Positions 32,125 to 40,850 of a DNA stretch of 64,000 nucleotides are shown piece by piece; the stretch's first letter is position 1, and every line of letters starts with the position of its first letter. Under the pieces are notes generated by a model. It was not told where the DNA came from, searched no databases, and saw nothing but the letters and a program-made list of their open reading frames with translations. The stretch is from the NCBI GenBank assembly GCA_023381565.1, contig JAMCRR010000053.1, positions 36,558-100,557 on the forward strand, in the 5' to 3' direction. The DNA comes from Chloroflexota bacterium. Lineage in GTDB: Bacteria; Chloroflexota; Anaerolineae; Anaerolineales; Anaerolineaceae. A program made the translations under genes and the position numbers.

Positions 32125-33324
32125 TCGCTGCACGCTGCCGGATACCACCTGCCAGATTTCCGCTTGCTGCGTGAACTCGGGCGAAAATAAATTCAGATCC
32201 GTAGTTGTCAGAAGCGCCTGTTCGGATTCCTTTAGAAAATTTAGCAAATCCTTCCGCCTCTGTACGTCTAATTCTGCCAGGATCTCATCTAATAACAGCA
32301 CCGGCCACTGGCCGGTCTTCTCTTTCATCCATTCGACTTCGGCCAGCTTTAATGCCAGTAGAGTGGTGCGCACCTGCCCGCGTGACCCGAAATCCCCCAG
32401 GTCCACGCCGTTCACCAGGAAGCGCATCTCGTCGCGGTGGGGACCGACCGTGGTCACCCCGCGTTCGATCTCATCGCTGCGTAGCTCAACCAGCTTCTGG
32501 TAAAAACCCTGCCGGATTTGATCCTGCGTCAGGCTGGTGCGGTCGATGGGGGTATTGAGGGCAAAGGCGTACTGCTTGCTGGGCTGGGGCATGGGATCAT
32601 ATGCCGGAAGATACACCAGACGGAGGACCTCGTGGGTGTTCGTCAGGCGGTTGTGGATGCGCGCTGCCAGGAGCTCAATCTCCTGAATGGCGGTGATGCG
32701 GGCCTTGATAATCTCTGCGCCGCGTTTGCTCAAGGTCTCATCCCAAAAGGCGAGCTGCTCCGGGTCACCGCCCCGTTCTCCGAGCTGCTTCAGCAGCGCA
32801 TTGCGCTGGGTGAGCACCTGCGCATATTCGCTCAGCCCTTGTGCGTATGCAGGCGAGGTCTGTGAAAGCGCCAGGTTCAGGTAGCGGCGCCTTTCATCGG
32901 GGCCGTCTTCGATGATGCGCGCCATGTGTGGCAGGAAGATAACGGCGTTGAAATGGCCGATCACTTCGTTGAGGTTGCGTTTCACCCCATCCAGGAGCGC
33001 TTCTTTCCGCAAACGGCTGCCGCCGTTGATTCCGTTCGGCTCTAGGATGATGCGAACTTCCAGGTGGTGGGCGCTTGGACCCCGCTGGTAATCTGCGACC
33101 AGCCGGGCCACCGCAAGAGGCTCTTGGGTTGCCAGGAAATTGATCAATTGGCGGTCGTGGTGAACGTGGAAGGAGGTGAATGTTGCCAGATAATGGATGG
33201 CTTCCAGCAGGCTGGTCTTGCCCTGAGCGTTACCCCCCACTAACAAGACAATCCGCCGGGGCACGTTTAAGTCCAGGCGGGCAAAAAGGCGAAAATTCGT
33301 CAGCGATAGGTGGGTTAAATGCAT
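32116..33324 (-). CDS. recF: DNA replication and repair protein RecF
   Basis: 402 residues. Walker A is 'VGGNAQGKTSLLEAIHYLA' near residue 30; 'RLRKEALLDG' and 'GHFNAVIFLPHMARIIEDGPDERRRYLN' are RecF-specific. 'GDFGSRGQVRTTLLALKLAE' carries the ABC-type signature and 'WPVLLLDEILAELDVQRR' is Walker B. It loads RecA at gaps with RecO/RecR. Its ATG shares a base with the stop of def (TGATG), so the two are translationally coupled. dnaA and dnaN are not adjacent, unlike in many genomes. Confidence 0.94.
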   Translation of the reverse strand: MHLTHLSLTNFRLFARLDLNVPRRIVLLVGGNAQGKTSLLEAIHYLATFTSFHVHHDRQLINFLATQEPLAVARLVADYQRGPSAHHLEVRIILEPNGINGGSRLRKEALLDGVKRNLNEVIGHFNAVIFLPHMARIIEDGPDERRRYLNLALSQTSPAYAQGLSEYAQVLTQRNALLKQLGERGGDPEQLAFWDETLSKRGAEIIKARITAIQEIELLAARIHNRLTNTHEVLRLVYLPAYDPMPQPSKQYAFALNTPIDRTSLTQDQIRQGFYQKLVELRSDEIERGVTTVGPHRDEMRFLVNGVDLGDFGSRGQVRTTLLALKLAEVEWMKEKTGQWPVLLLDEILAELDVQRRKDLLNFLKESEQALLTTTDLNLFSPEFTQQAEIWQVVSGSVQRSA

Positions 33325-33836
33325 CAGTCTGCAGGCAAGGTTTCCTTCTCAGTCTCTTTCGGCTTCCACACCTTCGTCGCCCGGTCTACATATAAAACCC
33401 CATCCAGATGGTCGATTTCGTGCTGAAAAATGCGCGCCAGCCATCCAGATGCTTTAATTCTTACCGGCTGGCCGCGCCGGTTTATGCCTTTCACCGTCAC
33501 CTGTAAGAAGCGCTCAACATCGCCCACCAGGTCTGGTATGGAAAGACAGGCCTCTACCCCAGATTCGATATCGCTGGAGGTTTGGATGATCTCCGGGTTG
33601 ACCAATGTGTAGAGCTTCTTGGGAGCTTCATCGTCCTCGTCATCCCCATATTCAACCACAATCACCCGAGAAGAGACCCCCACCTGGGGCGCAGCCAGCC
33701 CAACCCCGGGAGCTTCTCGCATCGTTTCGACCATATCATCGATCAGAATTTGCAGGTCTTTATTGAAAACCGTCACCTTGCGAGCCTTTCGGCGCAAGAT
33801 GGGGTCTGGCAATGTAACAATTTCTCTTTTAGACAT
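33324..33836 (-). CDS. def: Peptide deformylase
   Basis: 170 residues. Motif 1 is GVGLAAPQVG (about 47-56), motif 2 is EACLSIP (EGCLS-type with Ala for Gly), and motif 3 is HEIDHLDG; the Cys and two His bind the metal and the Glu is catalytic. It removes the formyl group from nascent proteins in the cytosol. The stretch between motif 1 and 2 is enlarged by an acidic 'YGDDEDDEAPKK' loop. It is the first gene of a def-recF pair. Confidence 0.94.
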   Translation of the reverse strand: MSKREIVTLPDPILRRKARKVTVFNKDLQILIDDMVETMREAPGVGLAAPQVGVSSRVIVVEYGDDEDDEAPKKLYTLVNPEIIQTSSDIESGVEACLSIPDLVGDVERFLQVTVKGINRRGQPVRIKASGWLARIFQHEIDHLDGVLYVDRATKVWKPKETEKETLPAD

Positions 33837-33891
33837 CCCTTACTTCGTTCTCTCGTTCTTTCTTTTTACCTGTTATCCGTATGATTTTACC

Positions 33892-35583
33892 CTAAAATGA
33901 TCCGGGTGGGAAATCCGCTTTGGCATCTCCAGCCTGGTCTTTCGGTGGGTGCAGGCTTTCGTGGTAGGCGGCGATCCATTCCGAAACCCGCTCACGCTCC
34001 GCATGGGCTTCGGCTTCTCTCTTTTTATTCACCCGCTCGGCCATATGCCTGAAAACATCCTGCTGTACCTGCGATGGGTTATACACATAATCAAAGGTGA
34101 ATTGAGCGTTCCCGATCATGATGGTAACGGTTCCAAAATTCAATATCAGGCCGATAATCCCATTGCGTTGGAATTCTATGCTCAAGATATTGTCTAAGGG
34201 AGCGGCTTTCCGTTCTTCTTTTCCCAGCGGCGTCCGTTCGATATCCACAATTTGATCGGGTGTAACCTGATAAACATCATCATGCCAATCAACATAGCGG
34301 TATAACAGCCACAAACACCCGCCAAAAGCCGCCGCGCTGCACAAAATGATCGCCGTTGAGGCTGAGAGTAAAGTGAAGGCACCCGCCAGGCTTGCCCCGC
34401 CCAACGCCAATGCGACGCCTGTCAAGATCAGGGGCTTCCAGGTCTTCTTTACCAGGATAAACCAGTGTTTGCGGTAGGTAATCACCCCATCCTGCTCGAA
34501 GCGGACGTGGAATATATTGGCAAACCAGGTCTGCAACCAACCGGGTTGCACCTCTACTGGAGGCTGGCCTTCGCTTTGCGCTGCGGCGGTGCGCGCAGTC
34601 TCCCCGGGCCTGTTTAAACCCAATCGCTGCCGGATCGCCACACCCATGGCGGCGGCTTCAGCCTGGCGCGTTATGACTTTCGTGCGGAACCAGTAGGCTT
34701 CGATCAGCGAAGCAACCTGGTCTGGGTGGCCGATGCGGTTGAGGGTCATCGTACCGGTATACGTCCGCACCAGCACATCGCCGAAGCCGAGCATCCTGCC
34801 CAATTGGGTGGTCTTCACCCCGACTGAAAGCAGGGTGGAAAGAGGCGCCTCCTGGCGGCTGTCATAGAAACCTGCCACCCGTTCCATCCACACCACGCGG
34901 CGGTCTGTGGTTACGTAATAATCGTTCCCCCAATCAAACACAGACCACACTCCCCATCCCAGGGCGCCCAGGTAGATCAAACCGGCAAGCGCCACCGGCA
35001 GCAAGCTGCCGGGGAGGACAACGAAATTAAACAGGTAGATCAACACCAGTGCAAAGAAGCAGGCAGCCAACGGACCGATCAAAGCGCGTGCCAGGAAGAA
35101 ACCGTGCCGCCTGGAGATTAAATAAACCGGCTCGTCGGTGGTCAGCCAATCGAAGCGGGTATGCTGCGCCATGCGGTGGGTCGACCGGATGATCTCCAGG
35201 TTTGGTTTCAGCGCCGAATACTCGCGGGTGACCTTCTGTAGCGTCTTCTGGTCTGCATACAGCAGGATGGTCTCGGTTAATGCCACGGCCAGGGCAGATC
35301 TTCGCCGGCGGGGAGAGAGTGCTTCTTCTCCGAACACATCCCCCTGACCCAAAATCACGCTGCGCTTCTCTTTGCCCTTGCGGATCTGAGCGACCTTGAC
35401 CTTCCCGCTCACGATGATGTAAAAACGGTCCGCCGGGACGCCCTCCGCATACAGCACCCGACCCTCATTGCGCGAGGTGATGCGGAAATATTCGACGACT
35501 CTTTGGAATTGGTCGTCATCCAGTTTACGAAAAAAAGGGGTATTCTTGCATGCCAGGAGGATCTCAGACCGTTCAGTGGGCAT
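33892..35583 (-). CDS. Cyclic nucleotide-binding domain fused to two membrane/PH-like modules
   Basis: 563 residues. Residues 1-130 form a cNMP-binding (CRP-type) domain with 'EGVPADRFYIIVSGKVKVAQ' and 'LGQGDVFGEEALSPRRRRSALAVALTET', including the phosphate-binding cassette. Two membrane helices lie near 165-215, then a PH-like (bPH2) segment 'YYVTTDRRVVWMERVAGFYDSRQEAPLSTL'. A second helix pair lies around 385-425, followed by another PH-like module 'YQVTPDQIVDIERTPLGKEERKAAPLDNIL'. The C-terminus is a charged coil. It presumably couples a cytoplasmic nucleotide signal to membrane-associated PH domains; no catalytic site is evident. It follows a terminator and has its own leaderless promoter. 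Confidence 0.82.
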   Translation of the reverse strand: MPTERSEILLACKNTPFFRKLDDDQFQRVVEYFRITSRNEGRVLYAEGVPADRFYIIVSGKVKVAQIRKGKEKRSVILGQGDVFGEEALSPRRRRSALAVALTETILLYADQKTLQKVTREYSALKPNLEIIRSTHRMAQHTRFDWLTTDEPVYLISRRHGFFLARALIGPLAACFFALVLIYLFNFVVLPGSLLPVALAGLIYLGALGWGVWSVFDWGNDYYVTTDRRVVWMERVAGFYDSRQEAPLSTLLSVGVKTTQLGRMLGFGDVLVRTYTGTMTLNRIGHPDQVASLIEAYWFRTKVITRQAEAAAMGVAIRQRLGLNRPGETARTAAAQSEGQPPVEVQPGWLQTWFANIFHVRFEQDGVITYRKHWFILVKKTWKPLILTGVALALGGASLAGAFTLLSASTAIILCSAAAFGGCLWLLYRYVDWHDDVYQVTPDQIVDIERTPLGKEERKAAPLDNILSIEFQRNGIIGLILNFGTVTIMIGNAQFTFDYVYNPSQVQQDVFRHMAERVNKKREAEAHAERERVSEWIAAYHESLHPPKDQAGDAKADFPPGSF

Positions 35584-35589
35584 AGTTAA

Positions 35590-35595
35590 AGTATA
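35590..35595 (-). promoter_or_regulatory. -10 element of the cNMP-sensor membrane gene (leaderless type)
   Basis: TATACT on the minus strand ends six bases before the ATG at 35583, with no Shine-Dalgarno. The -35 region would fall inside the clpC terminator hairpin, so read-through and initiation may interact. Confidence 0.45.
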
Positions 35596-35599
35596 TCTT

Positions 35600-35637
35600 A
35601 AAAAGATGCGTCCGGTGAATGGTCCACCGGACGCACC
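35600..35637 (-). terminator. Rho-independent terminator of clpC
   Basis: On the minus strand a 13-bp stem, GGTGCGTCCGGTG (35625-35637) with CACCGGACGCATC (35605-35617), closed by a 7-nt loop and one G-T wobble, is followed by five T. It lies 18 bases beyond the clpC stop. Confidence 0.92.
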
Positions 35638-35655
35638 TTTATCGATTATCTAGGG

Positions 35656-38139
35656 TTAAGAAGCCTCGGCCTCGGCTTTACTGACCGTTTCTACCGGAAC
35701 GGGCTGTTCAGACCGGAAGACCAGGCTTTCGCTCTGAGGGTCTTTATCCGCGTAGACAGTATCTCCACTGCGGAATTCACCTCCCAGCAAGCGGATTGAG
35801 AGCGGGCTCTCCACGTGCTTCTGCAACGCCCGGCGCAGCGGGCGGGCGCCAAAGTTCGGATCGTAACCCGCTTGAGCCAGCCATTCTCTGGCTGCCTCCG
35901 TTAGGATGACTTTCAAACCATGCTCCTGCAAGCGGCCCTGCACCTCTTTCATCTGCAAGTCTACGATCTCGCGCATTTGCTCCAAGGTTAGAGGCGAGAA
36001 CATGATGATTTCGTCTATGCGGTTGAGGAATTCAGGCCGGAAGGTGCTCTTCAGTGCCTTTTCGATCTTCTCCTGCGCCTGCCGCTCCTCATCATCGTCG
36101 GTGCTCTGCAAGAATCCCAGGGTGCCGCCCTTGCGAACGAACTCTGTCCCCAGGTTGCTGGTCATGATCAACACCGTGTTGCGGAAATCCACCGTACGTC
36201 CCTGCCCGTCGGTCAAGCGCCCATCGTCCAGGATCTGGAGTAAGGCGTTCCAGACCTCAGGGTGAGCTTTCTCGATCTCATCGAATAAGATCACCCGGTA
36301 AGGCCGGCGATGAACCGCCTCGGTAAGCTGCCCGCCTTCTTCGTAACCCACGTAACCCGGAGGCGCACCAAACAGGCGCGAAGCCGTGTGCTGCTCACGG
36401 TATTCACTCATATCGATCCGCACCAGGGCTTCTTCATCGTCGAACATAAACTCAGCCAGTGCTCGGGCGAGCTCCGTCTTGCCTACTCCCGAGGGGCCGA
36501 TAAAGATGAACGATCCAATGGGCCGGCGGGGGTCTTTCATCCCCGAACGGGCACGCCGGATCGCATCCGAAATGGCGTGGATGGCTTCATCTTGCCCGAT
36601 AATGTGCTCGTGCAGGCGATCTTCCATGCTGAGCAGCTTTTCCGCTTCGGTCTCCATCATCTGGCTCACCGGAATGCCCGTCCATTGGGCAATCACTTCG
36701 GCGATATCATTGATATCCACCACCTCGTCGAGCTTGTGCTCGGCCTCCCAGGAATCACGCCGTGCAGTGAAATCCGACTCCAGGCGTAAGCGTTCAGCCT
36801 TCTTCTTTGCCGCACGTTCGTAATCGCGTTCCAGGCCGGCCTGCTCTTCTTCCACCGTCAGGCGATCCAACTCGGTCTTCAAATCCTTCAGGTCAGCCGG
36901 CAGAGAGTAGAGCGCCACGCGGAGCTTGGCTGCGGCTTCGTCGATCAGGTCGATGGCTTTATCCGGCAGGTGCCGGTCGGTGACATAGCGTGAAGACAGC
37001 CGCGCTGCAGAGACCAGGGCATCGTCCGAGAAGCGCACCTTGTGGTGAGCCTCGTAGCGGTCGCGCAGCCCGCGCAGCATCTGGATCGTGTCGTCGACAG
37101 AAGGTTCATCGACGTAAACAGGAGCAAAGCGCCGTTCCAGGGCTGCGTCTTTTTCGATATGCTTGTGGTACTCGTCCAGGGTGGTCGCGCCAACACACTG
37201 CAGATCGCCGCGCGCAAGCGCCGGTTTCAACATATTCGATGCGTCCATCGCCCCCTGAGCTGCGCCGGCGCCAATCACCGTGTGCAGTTCGTCGATGAAC
37301 AGGATGATCTCCCCTTCGGAGCGCTGGATTTCTTCGATGGCGGCTTTCAAACGCTCTTCGAACTCGCCGCGGAAGCGTGATCCGGCAATCATAGCGCCCA
37401 GGTCTAGCGAAACGACCTTCTTGCCAATCAAGATCTCCGGTACATCGTTCGTGGCTATTTTCTGCGCCAGTCCTTCGACGATGGCGGTCTTGCCAACGCC
37501 TGCTTCGCCGATCAGTACAGGGTTATTCTTCGTCCGCCGTGAAAGGATCTGCATCACCCGGCGAATTTCGGTATCTCGCCCGATCACAGGATCCAGTTTG
37601 CCCTCACGGGCTGCCTGGGTAAGATCGCGCGAATATTTCTCCAACGTGCGGTAGCGCGTCTCTGCCTGCGGGTCGGTCACTCGCTGGCCCCCGCGCAGCT
37701 CCTGGACGGCTTCATAGACACGTTCGCGGGTCAGCCCGCTGCCTTCCAGCAGGCGTGCAGCCGGCGTATTGCGCTCGCTCAAAATGGCCAGGAAAAGGTG
37801 TTCCGTGGAGATATATTCATCTTTCAAGCGGTTGGCTTCTTCGTTCGCCAGATCGATGATACGCTTCACCCGCGGGGTAATGAATATCTGCCCCGCACCG
37901 CCGCCGAAGATATTCGCTTTCGGACTCGTGCGCAAGATGTAATCCAACCGCTCCGATAGAGCGGCTGCATCGACTTTCAATATTTCCAATATTTGCGGGA
38001 TCACGCCCTGCGGCTGCTCGATCAGCGCCAACAAGATGTGTTCGGTGTCTATTTGATTATGACCATATCGTTGGATGATTTCAGCTGCGCGCTGAGCAGC
38101 CTCTTGAGCGCGCTCGGTAAATCGGTCAAATCTCATCAT
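35656..38139 (-). CDS. clpC: ClpC-type AAA+ protease unfoldase
   Basis: 827 residues. Order: double Clp-N repeat (1-145), AAA1 with [13 protein letters not shown] near 207, a short middle domain with a UVR-like '[21 protein letters not shown]', AAA2 with [13 protein letters not shown] near 545, and ClpB-D2 C-terminal domain. The loop before the last AAA part reads GGTLGFLQS, giving the LGF tripeptide used to dock on ClpP; this and the short middle domain separate it from ClpB. It unfolds substrates for degradation. Starting ATGATG; a SD-like AAGGAT is 13 nt upstream. No CtsR operator or mcsA/mcsB genes are seen here. Confidence 0.9.
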   Translation of the reverse strand: MMRFDRFTERAQEAAQRAAEIIQRYGHNQIDTEHILLALIEQPQGVIPQILEILKVDAAALSERLDYILRTSPKANIFGGGAGQIFITPRVKRIIDLANEEANRLKDEYISTEHLFLAILSERNTPAARLLEGSGLTRERVYEAVQELRGGQRVTDPQAETRYRTLEKYSRDLTQAAREGKLDPVIGRDTEIRRVMQILSRRTKNNPVLIGEAGVGKTAIVEGLAQKIATNDVPEILIGKKVVSLDLGAMIAGSRFRGEFEERLKAAIEEIQRSEGEIILFIDELHTVIGAGAAQGAMDASNMLKPALARGDLQCVGATTLDEYHKHIEKDAALERRFAPVYVDEPSVDDTIQMLRGLRDRYEAHHKVRFSDDALVSAARLSSRYVTDRHLPDKAIDLIDEAAAKLRVALYSLPADLKDLKTELDRLTVEEEQAGLERDYERAAKKKAERLRLESDFTARRDSWEAEHKLDEVVDINDIAEVIAQWTGIPVSQMMETEAEKLLSMEDRLHEHIIGQDEAIHAISDAIRRARSGMKDPRRPIGSFIFIGPSGVGKTELARALAEFMFDDEEALVRIDMSEYREQHTASRLFGAPPGYVGYEEGGQLTEAVHRRPYRVILFDEIEKAHPEVWNALLQILDDGRLTDGQGRTVDFRNTVLIMTSNLGTEFVRKGGTLGFLQSTDDDEERQAQEKIEKALKSTFRPEFLNRIDEIIMFSPLTLEQMREIVDLQMKEVQGRLQEHGLKVILTEAAREWLAQAGYDPNFGARPLRRALQKHVESPLSIRLLGGEFRSGDTVYADKDPQSESLVFRSEQPVPVETVSKAEAEAS

Positions 38140-38386
38140 AGGTATATACTATCCTTCTGCGAAGTTATCCGCCTCGCAACTGGCATTATACTACCGAGAG
38201 CGTATACGATATTTTAACAATGCGTAAGAATTCTATATGATCTAAAATTCTCTTCGCTGCTTAATTATATCTGGTTTTCCCTGCGCCAGGCCTCGCTTTA
38301 CCAAACTGCTTTAGATGAAGATGCATCTCACCAAATTCTGATTTCTGCAGGAGACCACCCCTACCTGACCGGAGACAGGATCCATC
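38140..38386. other. Intergenic region upstream of clpC
   Basis: 247 bases between clpC and the end of the Cys-rich small gene, both on the minus strand. A minus-strand TATAAT (38185-38190) lies 46 bases before clpC, with a poor -35 and a nearby CGTATACG palindrome. A TAGTAT six bases before the ATG is an alternative leaderless -10. No CIRCE (TTAGCACTC) or CtsR site is seen. No gene is evident. Confidence 0.4.
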
Positions 38387-38614
38387 TCATCGATGATACC
38401 TCTCGCGGATACGTCCGGCGAGAGAAAATGCGCCATCAGCCAGTATCGGTAGGGCTAAAAGCGGCAATCGCGCTGCGCAAGCCCCGCATGCAGCGCACTG
38501 CCCAGAAATAGCGCAACCCTGTCCAAGAACCATCAGCCCTGATCCGAAGGCTACTCCTAACCAAAGATGGAACAATTGAGTGCGCAATTTTGTTGAAACC
38601 CACTTATTTTCCAT
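38387..38614 (-). CDS. Small membrane peptide with Cx5Cx2Cx2C cluster, end of the polyferredoxin operon
   Basis: 75 residues from an ATG preceded by AAGGGA at 4 nt. A hydrophobic helix (about 15-31) runs into cysteines 34, 40, 43 and 46 (Cx5Cx2Cx2C), then a second hydrophobic stretch beginning with RLPLLALPILADG and a basic tail. The cluster could bind an iron-sulfur centre or zinc, or serve as a thiol relay. It is the sixth minus-strand gene after the NapH-like polyferredoxin, with a 90-nt gap. I recognise no named family. The non-random Cys spacing and operon position are why I treat it as real. Confidence 0.6.
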   Translation of the reverse strand: MENKWVSTKLRTQLFHLWLGVAFGSGLMVLGQGCAISGQCAACGACAARLPLLALPILADGAFSLAGRIRERYHR

Positions 38615-38704
38615 ATTTTCCCTTGCGTGATATCGTCATATTGAAGCGTAGAGAGTTCTGATCACCCACGGTTTTTCGCAGCGCTGCCCTATGATTTGCC
38701 TCCT

Positions 38705-39541
38705 TCATAATCTACGAATTGAGATGGCTTTTCTCGCGCATTTCCCTTCGCAAATCCGGCATTGGTAGCAGCGACGATAATCGATCCTGGCGATTTCGGC
38801 CGCTTGTTTATCCACGGTGATCGCCGCAGCCGGACACTCTTTTTCACAGATGCCGCATCCCCCGCATTTCGACAAATCAATTCGCTCCCGGAAGGTGAAA
38901 GGCAGCCTGGCGCCAAGGATATTAAAGATCGAATCAACTGCGCCTACCGGGCAAAGCAAATGGCAATGACCGCGCCCATCGGTAGCGATAATCCCCAGGA
39001 CAAAAACAAACAGCAGCACAGATACCATCCTGTAACCGGTGAAGACCATCAGCCACATTTCTGGCTTGAAAAAAGCGCCGAAAAATTCTGGCACCGTGCT
39101 GAAATTGCAGTAAGAACAACAGATATTGGCAAACCCCACCATGGGCAAAATTAGATACGCTCCCAGAAACCCATAGCGGAACAAGGGTGTATTCACCGCC
39201 CTTGCATAATCAATTTTCAAACGAGGCGGCAGCAGTTTGGAGCCAAACTCAGTCAGCGCACCTACCGGGCAAAAATGGCTGCAAAACCAGCGCCCAAAGA
39301 ATAAAGTAGTCCCAAGCCATAGAAATAATAAAATTACCCCCCACGTGCGTGAAAACAGCTCGCGCACGAAACTAGAACCGATAGCCATGCGGATGCACAG
39401 GTTACCGCAAATCGTCGAGCTTCCAAATGCCTGCGCTAAGAATCCAAACGGGGGGGCAAGCGCTAAAATGCCCAACACCATCCACGCATACCGCAAGAGC
39501 TGTTTTCGATCAACGCCCGGCTTGCTCTTCAGGATCGCCAT
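38705..39541 (-). CDS. NapH/RnfH-like membrane 4Fe-4S polyferredoxin
   Basis: 278 residues with about five transmembrane helices. Two CxxxCP sites occur in membrane loops ('FCSHFCPVGALTEFG', 'HCHLLCPVGAVDSI'), as in NapH/NosR/YccM proteins. A C-terminal ferredoxin domain has two binding motifs, 'CGGCGICEKECP' and 'CYQCRICEGKC'. The topology suits electron transfer from quinol or cytoplasmic ferredoxin toward the outer face. It follows the exported protein gene by 42 nt. No nitrate or nitrous oxide reductase genes are present, so the electron acceptor may be an operon product or an unknown substrate. Confidence 0.88.
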   Translation of the reverse strand: MAILKSKPGVDRKQLLRYAWMVLGILALAPPFGFLAQAFGSSTICGNLCIRMAIGSSFVRELFSRTWGVILLFLWLGTTLFFGRWFCSHFCPVGALTEFGSKLLPPRLKIDYARAVNTPLFRYGFLGAYLILPMVGFANICCSYCNFSTVPEFFGAFFKPEMWLMVFTGYRMVSVLLFVFVLGIIATDGRGHCHLLCPVGAVDSIFNILGARLPFTFRERIDLSKCGGCGICEKECPAAAITVDKQAAEIARIDYRRCYQCRICEGKCARKAISIRRL

Positions 39542-39583
39542 AGATCAACTCCCCAATCCATTTACCAGACCGGCCCATGACCA

Positions 39584-40141
39584 TCAATGGCAGGTTTCTT
39601 CAATTTTCCCCCCGGGTCCGGCCTTCTGCGGCAGCTCGAAAAAGACCGGTTGAGAAAGATAAACCCTCCCGTTATTCGCGTCCTTAAGCACGATCGCGTA
39701 CTCTCCCGCCTCCTGTGGTGGTTTAATCCGCATGACGATCAGTAGACTGTCGCCAGGCTGTACACCTTTATGCAAGTTATTTTCAAAGGAGAACCAGGTG
39801 TGAAACCGGTTGAGTATCGGAATTACCGGCGGGTAGCGGCTTGATGCGCTATAATCCAGTTTTTCTGGACCGCTTACTTCAAGAAGGATATCTCCGCTCA
39901 CAGGAGGGATCACGGTAGCGGTCAGTAAGAGAGTGAAACGCCCAAACAATCCCTCTCCGAACACTAAATGAACCTCATGGAGGGCTTTCCCGCCCTGCAT
40001 ATTCAAAAGCCCGATGGCATGAGCAGTATCATTCTGGATTGGCTGCAAAATTCCGCTCAGGAATCCGAAAATTACGATCCCCACGAAGATCGATTTCCCC
40101 GACCAGAACAGCGATTTCAATTTGACCAATATCACCCCCAC
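39584..40141 (-). CDS. Membrane-anchored or exported protein of unknown function in the polyferredoxin operon
   Basis: 185 residues; the start is ambiguous among GTG codons at 40141 and 40135. An N-terminal helix (about 15-32) acts as signal or anchor. The exported part looks like beta-rich Ig-like fold: 'LLLTATVIPPVSGDILLEVSGPEKLDYS', 'FHTWFSFENNLHKGVQPGDSLLIVMRIKPPQEAGEYAIVLKD'. The C-terminus is unusual, ending in 'IEETCH' after a Gly/Pro-rich stretch, so the Cys-His end could bind metal. No family is recognised. Confidence 0.65.
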   Translation of the reverse strand: MGVILVKLKSLFWSGKSIFVGIVIFGFLSGILQPIQNDTAHAIGLLNMQGGKALHEVHLVFGEGLFGRFTLLLTATVIPPVSGDILLEVSGPEKLDYSASSRYPPVIPILNRFHTWFSFENNLHKGVQPGDSLLIVMRIKPPQEAGEYAIVLKDANNGRVYLSQPVFFELPQKAGPGGKIEETCH

Positions 40142-40165
40142 CTTTTGCCCAAAAAAGCCGGTTGC

Positions 40166-40846
40166 TTATGTCTGCTTCGTCACCACCTGCCCAACTGCCA
40201 TTTGCACCGATTGCGTTCCAAACCGGACTAATTGGGCAGAGTGGGTAACTAATACGATCGTAATCCCGGTGCGTTGATGGATCTCCGCGAATAATTCCAT
40301 GATCTCCAGCTCGGTCTGCTCATCCAGGTTGCTGGTAGGCTCATCAGCCAGGAGAACCGCGGGCTGGTTTAGCAAAGCCCGGGCAATGACCACACGCTGC
40401 TGCTGCCCCGCAGAAAGCTGGCGCGGGTAAGACGAACGTTTATCGCTCAAACCCAGGGTTTCTACTAACTTCACCGCACGCGGGTAGATTTCTTGAAAGT
40501 CCTGAGAGTGATTGATGATCGTTGGCAGGGCAATATTTTCTAATACCGTCAGAGCCGGCAATAAGCTCGGAAACTGGAAAACAAAGCCAATTTTTTGGTT
40601 GCGCGTTAACGACTGCTCCCGGTCTGGCAGGCTCCACCAATCTACGCCCTCAAAAAGCACGCGCCCGGAGGTAGGGCGAGTGAGACCGGCTGCCAGGTTC
40701 AACAGCGTAGTTTTCCCCGAACCCGAGCGTCCGGTAATGACCAGAAACTCGCCCATTGGAATCTCCAGGTTGATGTCTTGCACGGCAGCCACCTGATTCT
40801 CTTTGCTGATCGGGTAGATTTTTGAGACCTTATCCAGAACGATCAT
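40166..40846 (-). CDS. ABC transporter ATP-binding protein (LolD/MacB type)
   Basis: 226 residues from the ATG at 40846, preceded by GGGAG; a longer frame enters the permease gene. Walker A is [12 protein letters not shown], the Q-loop is in '[19 protein letters not shown]', the signature is LSAGQQQR (LSGGQ variant with Ala), Walker B is '[14 protein letters not shown]', and the switch His is in '[11 protein letters not shown]'. It pairs with the FtsX-type permease upstream, 4 nt away, as in mechanotransmission exporters (MacB/LolCDE-like) that extract lipidated or bulky substrates from the membrane. Confidence 0.9.
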   Translation of the reverse strand: MIVLDKVSKIYPISKENQVAAVQDINLEIPMGEFLVITGRSGSGKTTLLNLAAGLTRPTSGRVLFEGVDWWSLPDREQSLTRNQKIGFVFQFPSLLPALTVLENIALPTIINHSQDFQEIYPRAVKLVETLGLSDKRSSYPRQLSAGQQQRVVIARALLNQPAVLLADEPTSNLDEQTELEIMELFAEIHQRTGITIVLVTHSAQLVRFGTQSVQMAVGQVVTKQT

Positions 40847-40850
40847 CCAT

